DNA of 35,122 nucleotides from Aquiflexum lacus (GTDB lineage Bacteria; Bacteroidota; Bacteroidia; Cytophagales; Cyclobacteriaceae). The stretch spans positions 1 through 35,122 of the forward strand of contig NZ_JABFHF010000044.1 in assembly GCF_015476655.1 (NCBI RefSeq), in the 5' to 3' direction. Positions 6,830 through 15,351 of the stretch are shown here, in pieces. Below the pieces are notes generated by a model that ran no database searches, was not told the origin of the DNA, and saw nothing but the letters and a program-made list of their open reading frames with translations. Numbering within the stretch: position 1 is the first letter of the stretch; each line of letters begins with the position of its first letter. The translations under genes and the position numbers were made by a program.

Positions 6830-9232
6830 TCACTTAAGGGTTATTATATTTTTCTTTCCTGTAAAGCTCAGATTGTTAAACTTTTGAGAAACTCCTGGCT
6901 CCGATTCAGTATCATTCAACATTACCTTGCTATACTTATCCACAGGCCAGTTGAACAATATTTCCCAGTCACCATTTTCCTGTGTGATTTCCGCCTCTAT
7001 ACTTTTGTCTTCAAGCATATTCCAGGTTATCGAAATTTCATTGTCACCAATGATTACATTTTCTATTTTGGCTTCTTTCCAAGTGGAAGGCATTTGTGGT
7101 GTGATTTGAATCAGTTTTTTGGAGGCATCAGGCTTGATGCCGAAAAACTGCGTAACAATAGGTACCCCAAAGCTGTAAAGATTCCATGCCTGTGCCATCA
7201 TGCCATAATCAGGGGATACTTCATAAATGGATCCCGGCAAAGCAAACCCAAAAGAGCGGGTCATCATTTGCAGGTATTCCAAAGCTTGGTCAGGTCTGCC
7301 ATAATTGTTTTCCGAAATGGCTTGCACACCGGTAGGCAAAGTCATCACTGCTCCTGTATATGAAAAAACCTTACTGCCTGAAAAGGAACCATCCTCCATC
7401 TCTGAGGATTCATCCCGATCTATGCCTGTGACAAAGACCCCAAATGGATTCACAAACTTCCGGCCTTTGTCCAAAGCCCTGATGGCCTTTTCCTCATCTG
7501 CAATGCCCATTTCCATGGGAGTATTGACCACCCAATTGTGGAAAATCACAAAGCCTTGCTTCTTGTTGGCAGGGTATGTGGATAACTTTTTTCTGGTTGC
7601 CCGAAGTTCTTCCACAGCCCAGGGCTTGTTCAGCGTATCTGCCCTTACAATGGCCGCATCGATCAGTTGGATTGCTTCTCGGGTGGTGCCTATAAAGTCT
7701 GCATAAGAATTGAATTCTTCAACCCAAAACTCATTATTGATTTTTTCTTTGAGAATATCTGCTGTGTGTTGATAACTCTGCGCACCGATGGTATCACCAA
7801 GTTCATCTGCTATCTTGGCAGCATCAGCAAAGGCTACCTGGGTGTAAGTGGCGACATCAATCATTTCGGATTCAAGTCCATGAATTTCCATCATGCCGTA
7901 GCCATCAGGGAAGAGGTTGCCGTCTTCATCGTTTTCTTCCATCAGCCACGTCAAACCCTTTTGGATGGTAGGATAATATTTGGACAAGAATTCCTTATCA
8001 CCTGTCCATTGATACACCCACCATATCAATGAGGTAAACTGTGGGGTTTCATTGATATTGCCAGGATTGAAAACCACCCCATTGGTACTTACTTCATGCA
8101 CAATTTGTCCGTTGCCATTGGATTCTGATAGCTTGTGGATAAGTTCAATGGTCCGGTAAACCAAGTCTTTCCTGCCGGTTGCAATGGCACCTTTGAGGGT
8201 ATATTCGTTATCCACACCAAACCACCAAGGATAATCGGGCATTCCTGCACCAAGCCCCCTGCCGATTTCAGGTACGTCTCTGACCAACCATTCTGTATTG
8301 TACTTCACCCACTCAAAGGCTTTTTCCAGTTCTTTGTCCGGGATAGTGACTTTTGATTTTGAAGCAATTATTTCATATTTTCCAAGCTTATCTTTCAGAT
8401 AGGTTTCCGGATGGGTGTGTAAAATGTCATAGGTTTTTTCGGCATCTAATTGTGATGTAAAGGAACCTGAAATCACAAAACGGAGCGTTTTTACTTCGTC
8501 AGGACGAAGGTTGATTTGATATTCCAGGCGTGCGGCCTGACCCTTGCCTTTGGGGTCATATTCACAATAGTCTGATGGACCTTGATTGCTTTTGGCTTTT
8601 TCACTGGACCCAAAAAGGACATACCAGTCATTGCCTTCATCCTTTCCTCTCCAAGCCTGCCTCGCCTGGTCAAAAGTCAAGTTATCCACATGATCCACCA
8701 TGTTTGTTCTTTCTCCAAGCCAAACAGGCATAAGGTCTGTATATCCGGCAAACTCAAATCCAAAAGATACACCCGAATTGCTTAAATTCTTAAAGGCAAA
8801 TTCAATGACCACACCTTCCTTGCCATCAGGCACAAATTGAAACCTTTCTATTTCTATTCCTGGAATAGGTGATTGAAACAGGTGTTTGTTAGCAAATGGA
8901 TAGTTGATAAATTGATGTGCTGCATCTAAACAATATGAGTTGCTACCGTCCAGGATTGCGGCAGTGAATCCGTCCATGAGTTTGATGGGATGGTTCCATA
9001 TTCCCCCCATCTCTCCTGCTACATGCCAGCCCAAATCGGGAAATGTACCATCCTGATGCCCGACCATGTAAACACGGTCTCCGGCTGTCACATAGGGAGA
9101 GGAGAGGTACTCGGCCTTACCCTCTAAGGCTTCGACATCGATCAATAAATCCGAAAGTGGCTTCACTTCAGGCTGCTGCTGACAGGATGAAATGAGCAAT
9201 AAAAAAAGCAGGAAAGAAAAATATGTCTTCAT
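6830..9232 (-). CDS. Lipoprotein six-hairpin glycoside hydrolase (glycogen-debranching-like)
   Basis: 800 residues. The lipobox LLISSC gives lipidation at Cys17, so the enzyme is membrane-anchored outside the cytoplasm. Residues about 50-290 form a beta-sandwich domain; about 300-720 form an alpha/alpha toroid of the amylo-1,6-glucosidase/GH63-GH15-like type, with PDYPWWFGVDNEY (Asp of the usual general-acid region), HEVSTNGVV, a GLESEMIDVATYTQ helix and ALPGSIYEVSPDYG; the C-terminal ~80 residues look like a beta-sandwich appendix. Homologues are usually named glycogen debranching protein, but an exported enzyme with this fold could act on other alpha-glycans or on mannosylglycerate-type substrates. 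It lies 46 bp downstream of the three lipoprotein genes on the same strand, so joint transcription is likely. No SusC/SusD pair is adjacent. Confidence 0.8.
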   Translation of the reverse strand: MKTYFSFLLFLLLISSCQQQPEVKPLSDLLIDVEALEGKAEYLSSPYVTAGDRVYMVGHQDGTFPDLGWHVAGEMGGIWNHPIKLMDGFTAAILDGSNSYCLDAAHQFINYPFANKHLFQSPIPGIEIERFQFVPDGKEGVVIEFAFKNLSNSGVSFGFEFAGYTDLMPVWLGERTNMVDHVDNLTFDQARQAWRGKDEGNDWYVLFGSSEKAKSNQGPSDYCEYDPKGKGQAARLEYQINLRPDEVKTLRFVISGSFTSQLDAEKTYDILHTHPETYLKDKLGKYEIIASKSKVTIPDKELEKAFEWVKYNTEWLVRDVPEIGRGLGAGMPDYPWWFGVDNEYTLKGAIATGRKDLVYRTIELIHKLSESNGNGQIVHEVSTNGVVFNPGNINETPQFTSLIWWVYQWTGDKEFLSKYYPTIQKGLTWLMEENDEDGNLFPDGYGMMEIHGLESEMIDVATYTQVAFADAAKIADELGDTIGAQSYQHTADILKEKINNEFWVEEFNSYADFIGTTREAIQLIDAAIVRADTLNKPWAVEELRATRKKLSTYPANKKQGFVIFHNWVVNTPMEMGIADEEKAIRALDKGRKFVNPFGVFVTGIDRDESSEMEDGSFSGSKVFSYTGAVMTLPTGVQAISENNYGRPDQALEYLQMMTRSFGFALPGSIYEVSPDYGMMAQAWNLYSFGVPIVTQFFGIKPDASKKLIQITPQMPSTWKEAKIENVIIGDNEISITWNMLEDKSIEAEITQENGDWEILFNWPVDKYSKVMLNDTESEPGVSQKFNNLSFTGKKNIITLK

Positions 9233-9278
9233 AGCGTTTAACTTTGGGCTTCAATAACCCTAAAGATAAAGCCCTTTT

Positions 9279-9899
9279 TCAATTAACCCTAAGAATGATA
9301 TTTTCTATGGTGGAAGAAAATTCCCTGCCATCCTGAAGCGTCACGTTGCAAGTAAATTTCATAGCCTCACTTTGTTCCGATTCTTGATTGAACCGCACCG
9401 CAAAATTAGTGAAGTTGTAAACATTCCTTTGTGAATCTTTGCGAGACTCCAAAGGAACAAAAACTTCTCCGCCCACTCTGGCAATTAAAAGTATCTCAGA
9501 AAGGTCTGTACCTGCCGGAAAGCTGGAATTAAAGTCCTTATCAGCAAATAGGTCAATTTTCTCAATGCCTGCTTCCAGGTTAACTCCCGGATCACAGGCA
9601 TACAATACAGGCAATCCGATATGGGCTCTTCTGATAAAGTCATTTTTATCCAGATTTTCCTCCCCAAAAATAAACCAGAATAGTAATTTTTCGGTCGTCA
9701 AATTGATAGTATTTGACCAAGGTCTTGATTGCCATCCGGGACTTGTCGGTACAAATTCTTTTGCCTCCCCATTGAATTCACTTAAGCGATAATACCTAGC
9801 CTGTCCCGAACAATCATCTATACAAGAAGAAAATATCAAAGGTGATAGTTGGAACAGGACCACTATGGAAAATAAACTAAAAATTGACTTAAGCTTCAT
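9279..9899 (-). CDS. Lipoprotein of unknown function, paralogue 1 of 3
   Basis: 206 residues. The signal peptide ends LIFSSC, predicting lipidation at Cys26; Cys30 follows in a Cys-x3-Cys arrangement (CIDDC). A second conserved region has Cys102 (ACDPG) followed by a helix/strand block and FNSSFPAGTDLSEI. The same layout is found in the next two genes upstream, showing tandem duplication; this copy is the most diverged of the three. It may belong to the Bacteroidota family DUF5034 (length agrees), but I cannot verify that. No catalytic motif is visible. It is 41 bp downstream of paralogue 2 and 46 bp upstream of the glycoside hydrolase gene. Confidence 0.75.
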   Translation of the reverse strand: MKLKSIFSLFSIVVLFQLSPLIFSSCIDDCSGQARYYRLSEFNGEAKEFVPTSPGWQSRPWSNTINLTTEKLLFWFIFGEENLDKNDFIRRAHIGLPVLYACDPGVNLEAGIEKIDLFADKDFNSSFPAGTDLSEILLIARVGGEVFVPLESRKDSQRNVYNFTNFAVRFNQESEQSEAMKFTCNVTLQDGREFSSTIENIILRVN

Positions 9900-9940
9900 T
9901 CTTCTACTTTTTGAACTAAGTCAAATGTAATTAAAATTGA

Positions 9941-10507
9941 TCAAGGTTTTAACAAGACCTCCACAAATTCCGACTCTTTGGAAGTTCCGTCCTCGAATTC
10001 CACAACAACTCTCAATGAATGTGTGGCTTCAACAGTTGGTTTAAAATTGAATAAAATGAAATAACTTGGGAAGTTGGATTCATTCAGATACGACTGCAAA
10101 AAATCTGCTTTGTTTATAAAGTTTAGACCATCACCTGTAAACACGCAAACTTCTAATAAGTCTTCTCCGGCAGGTATGGCATTAAAAGCCTGATTGCTGA
10201 ACATCTCAATACTTGTGGCTTTGTTGTTGTTTCTATATTTTGGGATGCAATCTGAATCCAAACTTCCCGGGTTAAGTACCGTCTTTGGCATATCTAACCG
10301 CAATGCAAGGTTTGTAGACGTGAATCCGGCTTCATTGTTCCAAGGTCCATCTTGACCTGTACTGAGGTTAATCGTCCTGGGAGTCAGCCCTATCGAATTG
10401 ATTTCATACAAAGTATTCTCACAATCTTTGCTGCAGGATATCAGTAACATGAACCCCAGCGTAACCGGAAGGATAAATTTCAAATAGTTGGCTTTAAATC
10501 TGAACAT
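9941..10507 (-). CDS. Lipoprotein of unknown function, paralogue 2 of 3
   Basis: 188 residues. Lipobox LLISC with Cys25 as lipidation site and Cys29 three residues later (CSKDC). Cys87 (SDCIPK) is followed by the family block MFSNQAFNAIPAGEDLLEV. Closest to paralogue 3, sharing for example the spacing of [ND]K[AS][DQ]FL.[SN]Y[LV]N[EQ]S around residues 130-145 and the ending ILLKP/VLLKP. Predominantly beta with an immunoglobulin-like rhythm, judged by eye. No known function. A TTATCCACA nonamer lies 82 bp upstream of its start, and a similar site precedes paralogue 3. Confidence 0.75.
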   Translation of the reverse strand: MFRFKANYLKFILPVTLGFMLLISCSKDCENTLYEINSIGLTPRTINLSTGQDGPWNNEAGFTSTNLALRLDMPKTVLNPGSLDSDCIPKYRNNNKATSIEMFSNQAFNAIPAGEDLLEVCVFTGDGLNFINKADFLQSYLNESNFPSYFILFNFKPTVEATHSLRVVVEFEDGTSKESEFVEVLLKP

Positions 10508-10618
10508 GATGGTATTTTTTGGCTTCGAAGATAAGGATTGGATACTGATTTTTCCAATTAATTTTCATACGGAGCCTTAGATCGATGGTTATCCACAATT
10601 CCAATTTAATTGCTGAAA

Positions 10619-11188
10619 TTATTCTATAGGTTTCAGCAATATGTTTATCCAGGCAGATTCAATTGATTTCTCATCTGAGGTTTGGGCATCAAGTCTGAGT
10701 TTATGGACTGCGTTTTCCAAAGGTGCTTCATTAAATGTCAGGTATGCAGTCGTAATCTCTGATTGGTTGACATAGTTTCCGAGAAATTGGCTTTTGGAGA
10801 TTGAGTTGATTTGATCCACAGAAAAGGATGCGATTTCCAATAAATCCGAACCTGCGGGATATTCCTCATTGTAATCCCTGTCGCTGACCAATTTCAGATC
10901 AGTTATTCGATTTTCATTTTTCCATACTGCCGGACAATCAGCATTAAGTGTAAAGAATACTGAAACAGGTTTTGGCATTTGCATAATGAACATCAGTCTA
11001 TTGTAGGGTAGCTCATCACTGATTCTCCACGGTGTGAGTGAAGTCGAACTTTCAGATTTGGTCCTAGGGGACATGGAAAGCTCTTTGATTTGGAACATGG
11101 TATCTTCGCATTTGTCTTCACAGGAGCTGAATATTCCGAGAGCACAAAAAATTGCGGAGAAAACCATTACTTGTTGTAAAGTTTTCAT
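10619..11188 (-). CDS. Lipoprotein of unknown function, paralogue 3 of 3
   Basis: 189 residues and first of the three in transcription order. Signal peptide ends GIFSSC (Cys23), followed by Cys27 (CEDKC). Cys85 (ADCPAVW) precedes the shared block VSDRDYNEEYPAGSDLLEI. The C-terminus ends in ILLKPIE. As with its paralogues it should be anchored in a membrane, probably the outer one; partner and role are unknown. The 266 bp upstream of it is the likely promoter region of the whole cluster (three lipoproteins and the glycoside hydrolase), with a TTATCCACA at 11230-11238. Confidence 0.75.
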   Translation of the reverse strand: MKTLQQVMVFSAIFCALGIFSSCEDKCEDTMFQIKELSMSPRTKSESSTSLTPWRISDELPYNRLMFIMQMPKPVSVFFTLNADCPAVWKNENRITDLKLVSDRDYNEEYPAGSDLLEIASFSVDQINSISKSQFLGNYVNQSEITTAYLTFNEAPLENAVHKLRLDAQTSDEKSIESAWINILLKPIE

Positions 11189-11454
11189 TTTAGGGGTGTT
11201 TAGCGAGATAGTATGATATGGGCAATCATTTATCCACAGTCAGTTATCGTCTGAAGAAATCAGAGTAGACAAGTTTTCTGAGGAAGCTGAAATTTATTGA
11301 AAAAAATCAAAAAATGATAAGATCAGGGAAATATTGTTCCAATCTGTTTCCGCGGTATCAGTTTGATATCGCTGTCATCGATCAGTTTACGGGCTTTCAC
11401 TTATAAAAAAATCAAAATCTGCCATCCTCCAAGGGACATTAAAATGTGGAAAAC

Positions 11455-12528
11455 TCAATCATTATTTAATCCTTTGATCACAACATCACCTGTCCCATCT
11501 GCAAGGCAAGGATATTGGAGTTCCCTTTCTGCCACCTTTGGGTTGTTGATGATCTTATAAAAATCATCCAAGTATTTGATTGTAGATTTGATAAAATTGC
11601 TTTCCAAGTGGGGGCTTGAATTATAGAGCGCATAGATGAGGTCTTTTTTTTCATTGAACAGGGCAAAGGATTTGCTGAAATGTTCCATGTTCTTGATACA
11701 ATATCCTCTGTACCTTCTTTCCCTCACTGAGGTCATTTTCAATTCTTCCGCAGGCTTTGCGTAGGTTGTCAATACGATGCCGGAGAAGTCAAAATCATAT
11801 GGAACTGCAAATAATTCTTCTGTATGGGGGTTCTGAATGATTTTGATGTTCTGTCTGAATTGAATTGACCAATCGGTATTGGCAATCAGGTACTGGAAAA
11901 GTGACATTTGTATGAATTGCTGTACTTCGATTTGTTTGGGCCGAATTAAATCCTGCCCCACAGTTTCCATCCCATTCCTTTCAGCCATTTGGTCTTCATC
12001 TTCAATGAGGAATGCGAAAAAGGGTTCCTTCTCTTTAATTTTATTATTGCTGTCATCCAAGAAGATTTTAACAAGCCTCACCTTAAAGCTTTTCGGCGTA
12101 AGGATATTACTTAATTTATAGGCATAATATTCTCTGACTACATATTTGTCTCCTTTGCAGGGCATGACCAATTTAAGTTTATCCTGTCCTTCAAAAATCG
12201 AGTTATCCACATTTTTTTTACTGAAATTCAGCAAAATGGGGGGGTAGGTACAAATATTTTGTTGCCGTCTGAAATTTCCTCTCGTTCTTATTTTCAAAGG
12301 GATTGAAACTTCTTGCTGATTTTGATCCATGTAGGAGATCGTCATGTCATCATACTCAGGTTTACCTTTCCTGTCCTTGATAAGTCTGTTGATGTCACCG
12401 GAGATTGTCAATTCGAGTATTTCTTCTGAATCAAAAAAGGTAGGGGTCTGTCCATTGGTCTGAATACGAAATGCAAGATTGTAATTCAACAATCCAAAAA
12501 TCAGAAGGGAACGGAGTAGCAGGATCAT
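11455..12528 (-). CDS. Secreted protein with CotH-kinase-like motifs
   Basis: 357 residues with an N-terminal hydrophobic segment (1-20), probably an export signal. I do not recognise it as a named family, but its order of motifs resembles CotH/atypical protein kinases: a basic Arg-Gly-Asn segment (TRGNF, residues 82-86), LKLVMP near 118-123, YYAYKL near 134-139, a strand pair with IEDED near 175-179, then ANTDW (216-220) with Asn227 (RQN) in the place of the catalytic loop, and PYDFDFSG (243-250) in the place of the metal-binding Asp segment. If real, it would be an extracytoplasmic phosphotransferase. The alternative is a catalytically dead relative or an unrelated conserved family. It is divergent from the dipeptidyl peptidase gene and 266 bp from the lipoprotein cluster. 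Confidence 0.6.
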   Translation of the reverse strand: MILLLRSLLIFGLLNYNLAFRIQTNGQTPTFFDSEEILELTISGDINRLIKDRKGKPEYDDMTISYMDQNQQEVSIPLKIRTRGNFRRQQNICTYPPILLNFSKKNVDNSIFEGQDKLKLVMPCKGDKYVVREYYAYKLSNILTPKSFKVRLVKIFLDDSNNKIKEKEPFFAFLIEDEDQMAERNGMETVGQDLIRPKQIEVQQFIQMSLFQYLIANTDWSIQFRQNIKIIQNPHTEELFAVPYDFDFSGIVLTTYAKPAEELKMTSVRERRYRGYCIKNMEHFSKSFALFNEKKDLIYALYNSSPHLESNFIKSTIKYLDDFYKIINNPKVAERELQYPCLADGTGDVVIKGLNND

Positions 12529-12711
12529 CTTATGAATTTAATGAGGTTTTGGGAAAAAACAGCATTAAATTTAAGATTTTATACTTTAGACCGAAGATGC
12601 TCTTTTTTATTACCCTGATTTTAATTGATTAATCTAAACGGTTTTCTTCCAATACTTTTGACCTCCTATTCCAACTATAAAATAACTTTTCCTCCTTCTT
12701 TCTATTTTTTA

Positions 12712-12719
12712 TACTTTTG
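12712..12719 (+). promoter_or_regulatory. Bacteroidota-type -7 element upstream of dipeptidyl peptidase
   Basis: TACTTTTG matches TAnnTTTG exactly and lies 26 bp upstream of the ATG at 12746. No good TTG is seen at the -33 position, so the assignment is tentative. Confidence 0.4.
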
Positions 12720-12745
12720 GCACCTTTAAAAATTTATTGAATGCT

Positions 12746-14926
12746 ATGAGTAACATTAAATCCAACTTGCTTTTGTTCATTCTTTTGCTTGGGAGCTTAT
12801 CGACTATCGCCCAGCAAAAAAAGAAAGTCAGCCTTGAAGATGTGTTTAAATCCAATACCTTTTCCCAAAAATCAGTTTATGGGATCAATTGGATGAAGGA
12901 TGGACAGTATTACAGTTCATTACAAAGAGGATTGACAGGTCCGAAAGTGGTGAAAATAAATGTTGCTACAGGGGAAGAAGCGGAAGTGCTGATAGATGGA
13001 GGAACTTTAAGGATCAATTTTTCAAGCTATGCATTCAACCCTGATGAGACAAAAGCTTTGGTTGCTTCTGATGTGGAAAGTATTTATAGAAGATCCAGTA
13101 AAGGGGTTTTTCACGTGATAGACCTTCAGTCCGGTACTTCTCAAAAGCTCATGGATGGTGAAAAAATCATGTATGCAACCCTCTCACCTGGAAATGATAA
13201 AGTTGCATTTGTCAAAGACAATAACCTATATGTAGCTGAACTGGCCAATGGTCAAGTAACCCAAATTACGACAGATGGAAAGTGGAACCATGTGCTGAAT
13301 GGTGCGGCTGATTGGGTGTATGAAGAAGAGTTTTCCATGTCCAAAGCATTTGAATGGTCACCTGATGGAAGCAAAATCGCCTTTATCCGATTTGATGAAT
13401 CAGAAGTCCCGGAATTCAACATGCAGACTTGGGGGAAATTATACCCTGAAGATTATAGGTTCAAGTATCCCAAAGCAGGAGAAAAAAATGCCGAAGTCAG
13501 CATCCATATTTATGACCTAAACGGTAAAAATACCGTTACCGTGAACTCAGGATCTGAAAAGGATATTTACTTACCCAGAATTTATTGGACAGGTGATAAC
13601 AATACTTTGGCATTTTTGAGATTAAATAGACTCCAAAATCAATTGGACCTGTTGTATGCCAATGCCCGGACCGGTGAAACAAACCTGATTTTACAAGAAA
13701 ATTCAGAAACATATGTAGACCTTAACTACAACGATGACCTGAGATTTTTGGATGGAGAAAAGGGGTTTATCCGAACTTCTGAACAGGACGGATTCAAGCA
13801 CATCTATCACCACGATAATCAGGGCAAATTGATCAAACAGGTCACCAATGGGAATTGGGAGGTAAGCAGGTTGGTAGGATTGGATGAAAAAGCCAAAAAA
13901 ATCTATTACATCTCTACCGAAGCTTCTCCTTTGGAAAGGAATCTGTATGTGATCAATATGGATGGGAAAGGCAAAAAACTCCTTACGCCTGAAAAAGGAA
14001 CCTATACCATCAACATGAGCAAGGACTTCAAATATTATATTGCCAATTTCTCCGAATCAAACAGTCCCTTGAAAGTGACACTTAATGAATCTTCCGGTAA
14101 ATTGGTTAAGGTATTGGAAGACAATCAGGAATTAAAGGCCAAAATCGGAAATTTCGCAATCTCTCCTAAGGAGTTTTTCAACTTCAATACAGTGGATGGC
14201 ACTTCGCTGAATGCCTATATGATTAAGCCTGCTGACTTTGATCAAAGCAAAAAATATCCTGTTCTCATGTATGTGTATGGAGGACCGGGTTCCCAAAATG
14301 TAACCAATTCCTGGGGAGGAACAAGGGATTTCTGGCACCAACACTTAGCATCCGAGGGATATATTGTGGTTTGTGTTGACAACAGGGGAACCGGTGCAAG
14401 AGGGCGTGACTTCAAACATGTGACTTATGCTAACCTGGGCAAATTCGAAACAGAAGATCAGATTGCAGGGGCAAAATATTTAGGTACACTTCCATTTGTT
14501 GAAAAATCACGAATTGGCATTTGGGGTTGGTCCTACGGAGGATATATGTCCTCATTGGCATTGATGGTAGGCAATGATGTTTTTAAAGCTGCCATCGCAG
14601 TGGCTCCGGTGACTACTTGGCGATATTATGATACCATTTATACGGAAAGATATTTACAGACACCCCAATTAAATGCCGCCGGTTATGATGACAACAGCCC
14701 CATCACTCATGTCAACAAACTGAAAGGTAACCTATTGTTGATTCATGGTACAGGGGATGACAATGTCCATTTTCAAAATGCAGTGGATTTGGTTGATGCC
14801 CTTGTCAAGGCAGATAAACAGTTTGAGACCATGTATTATCCCAACCGAAACCATGGCATTTCAGGGGGAAATACTTCCTGGCATTTGTATTCCTTGATGA
14901 CGGATTTTATTAAGAGGAAGCTTTGA
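12746..14926 (+). CDS. Dipeptidyl peptidase IV-type S9 peptidase
   Basis: 726 residues from the ATG at 12746; a TTG nine bases upstream is less likely because the ATG directly starts the signal peptide (MSNIKSNLLLFILLLGSLSTIAQQ). Residues about 40-460 form the DPP IV beta-propeller, with the paired-glutamate motif DWVYEEEF that binds the substrate amino terminus. The C-terminal alpha/beta hydrolase domain has the nucleophile elbow GWSYGG (Ser ~596), Asp in GTGDDNVH (~671) and His in NRNHGI (~703). It should release Xaa-Pro (or Xaa-Ala) dipeptides from peptides in the periplasm. Length is typical. It is monocistronic, with a probable promoter at 12712. Confidence 0.93.
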   Translation: MSNIKSNLLLFILLLGSLSTIAQQKKKVSLEDVFKSNTFSQKSVYGINWMKDGQYYSSLQRGLTGPKVVKINVATGEEAEVLIDGGTLRINFSSYAFNPDETKALVASDVESIYRRSSKGVFHVIDLQSGTSQKLMDGEKIMYATLSPGNDKVAFVKDNNLYVAELANGQVTQITTDGKWNHVLNGAADWVYEEEFSMSKAFEWSPDGSKIAFIRFDESEVPEFNMQTWGKLYPEDYRFKYPKAGEKNAEVSIHIYDLNGKNTVTVNSGSEKDIYLPRIYWTGDNNTLAFLRLNRLQNQLDLLYANARTGETNLILQENSETYVDLNYNDDLRFLDGEKGFIRTSEQDGFKHIYHHDNQGKLIKQVTNGNWEVSRLVGLDEKAKKIYYISTEASPLERNLYVINMDGKGKKLLTPEKGTYTINMSKDFKYYIANFSESNSPLKVTLNESSGKLVKVLEDNQELKAKIGNFAISPKEFFNFNTVDGTSLNAYMIKPADFDQSKKYPVLMYVYGGPGSQNVTNSWGGTRDFWHQHLASEGYIVVCVDNRGTGARGRDFKHVTYANLGKFETEDQIAGAKYLGTLPFVEKSRIGIWGWSYGGYMSSLALMVGNDVFKAAIAVAPVTTWRYYDTIYTERYLQTPQLNAAGYDDNSPITHVNKLKGNLLLIHGTGDDNVHFQNAVDLVDALVKADKQFETMYYPNRNHGISGGNTSWHLYSLMTDFIKRKL

Positions 14927-15351
14927 GGGAAGGATGAGGGAGAAAGAATAAAGGATGAAAGTACTAATTACCATGTACAAAGAATGTAGGAATTAGATGT
15001 ATTTCACATCTGATAGATCCCGGTTCTCGCATCTCGGTTCTCTCTTACCTTAGGGAAAACCTTCGAGGTCAAAAAAAGACCTCAAAGGTTACACGGATCT
15101 CGGTTCTTAGCTCCTCGATATTCGGGGCAGGCTATCTTTCTAACTTCTAGCTTCACGGCTCTAACTTCTTGTCTCTTGTCTCTTGTTTCTTGTCTCTTGT
15201 CTCTAAATTCTACCTTCTCTCCTCTCGCTTCTCCGACCACTGATAGACCTCAAACACCACCTATATCTATTTCATTTCAAAGCAGAACGAAAGCGCGTAG
15301 CTTTCGGTTGAATAACTATCTGTACCTATCCTTGGTTATAAGCGAGAACAA
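14924..15351. repeat. Gene-free region dominated by heptameric repeats and a hairpin
   Basis: Starting at the stop codon of the peptidase gene, purine-rich 7-mers (TGAGGGA, AGGATGA, GGGAGAA, AGAATAA, AGGATGA) fill 14924-14958. Heptamers ATCCCGG, TTCTCGC, ATCTCGG, TTCTCTC follow at 15017-15044. A long hairpin lies at 15058-15090. From 15097 to 15236 there are 20 heptads in one register; the last 14 (15139-15236) all start with TC, 13 of them TCT, and five of those are TCTTGTC or TCTTGTT. The remaining ~115 bp before the hydrolase gene show nothing clear apart from serving as its leader. Confidence 0.85.
15058..15090. terminator. 13-bp stem-loop, possible terminator
   Basis: AACCTTCGAGGTC, loop of seven A, then GACCTCAAAGGTT: 12 of 13 positions pair. 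No T tract follows on the plus strand, so termination is uncertain. A half-site of similar sequence occurs at 26306-26320. Confidence 0.45.

Noticed and set aside
6884-7363. A 159-codon plus-strand frame opposite the glycoside hydrolase gene
   Set aside because: It is antisense to a gene with strong family motifs and has no recognisable protein features.
6830-12211. Cluster of TTATCCACA boxes as a replication origin
   Set aside because: No dnaA, dnaN, gidA or AT-rich unwinding region is present, and most boxes are by-products of Val-Asp-Asn codons in real genes.
14924-15236. Heptad tracts as sequencing or assembly artefacts
   Set aside because: Units vary and similar tracts occur at several unrelated sites, which argues for real DNA; read data would still be needed to exclude it fully.
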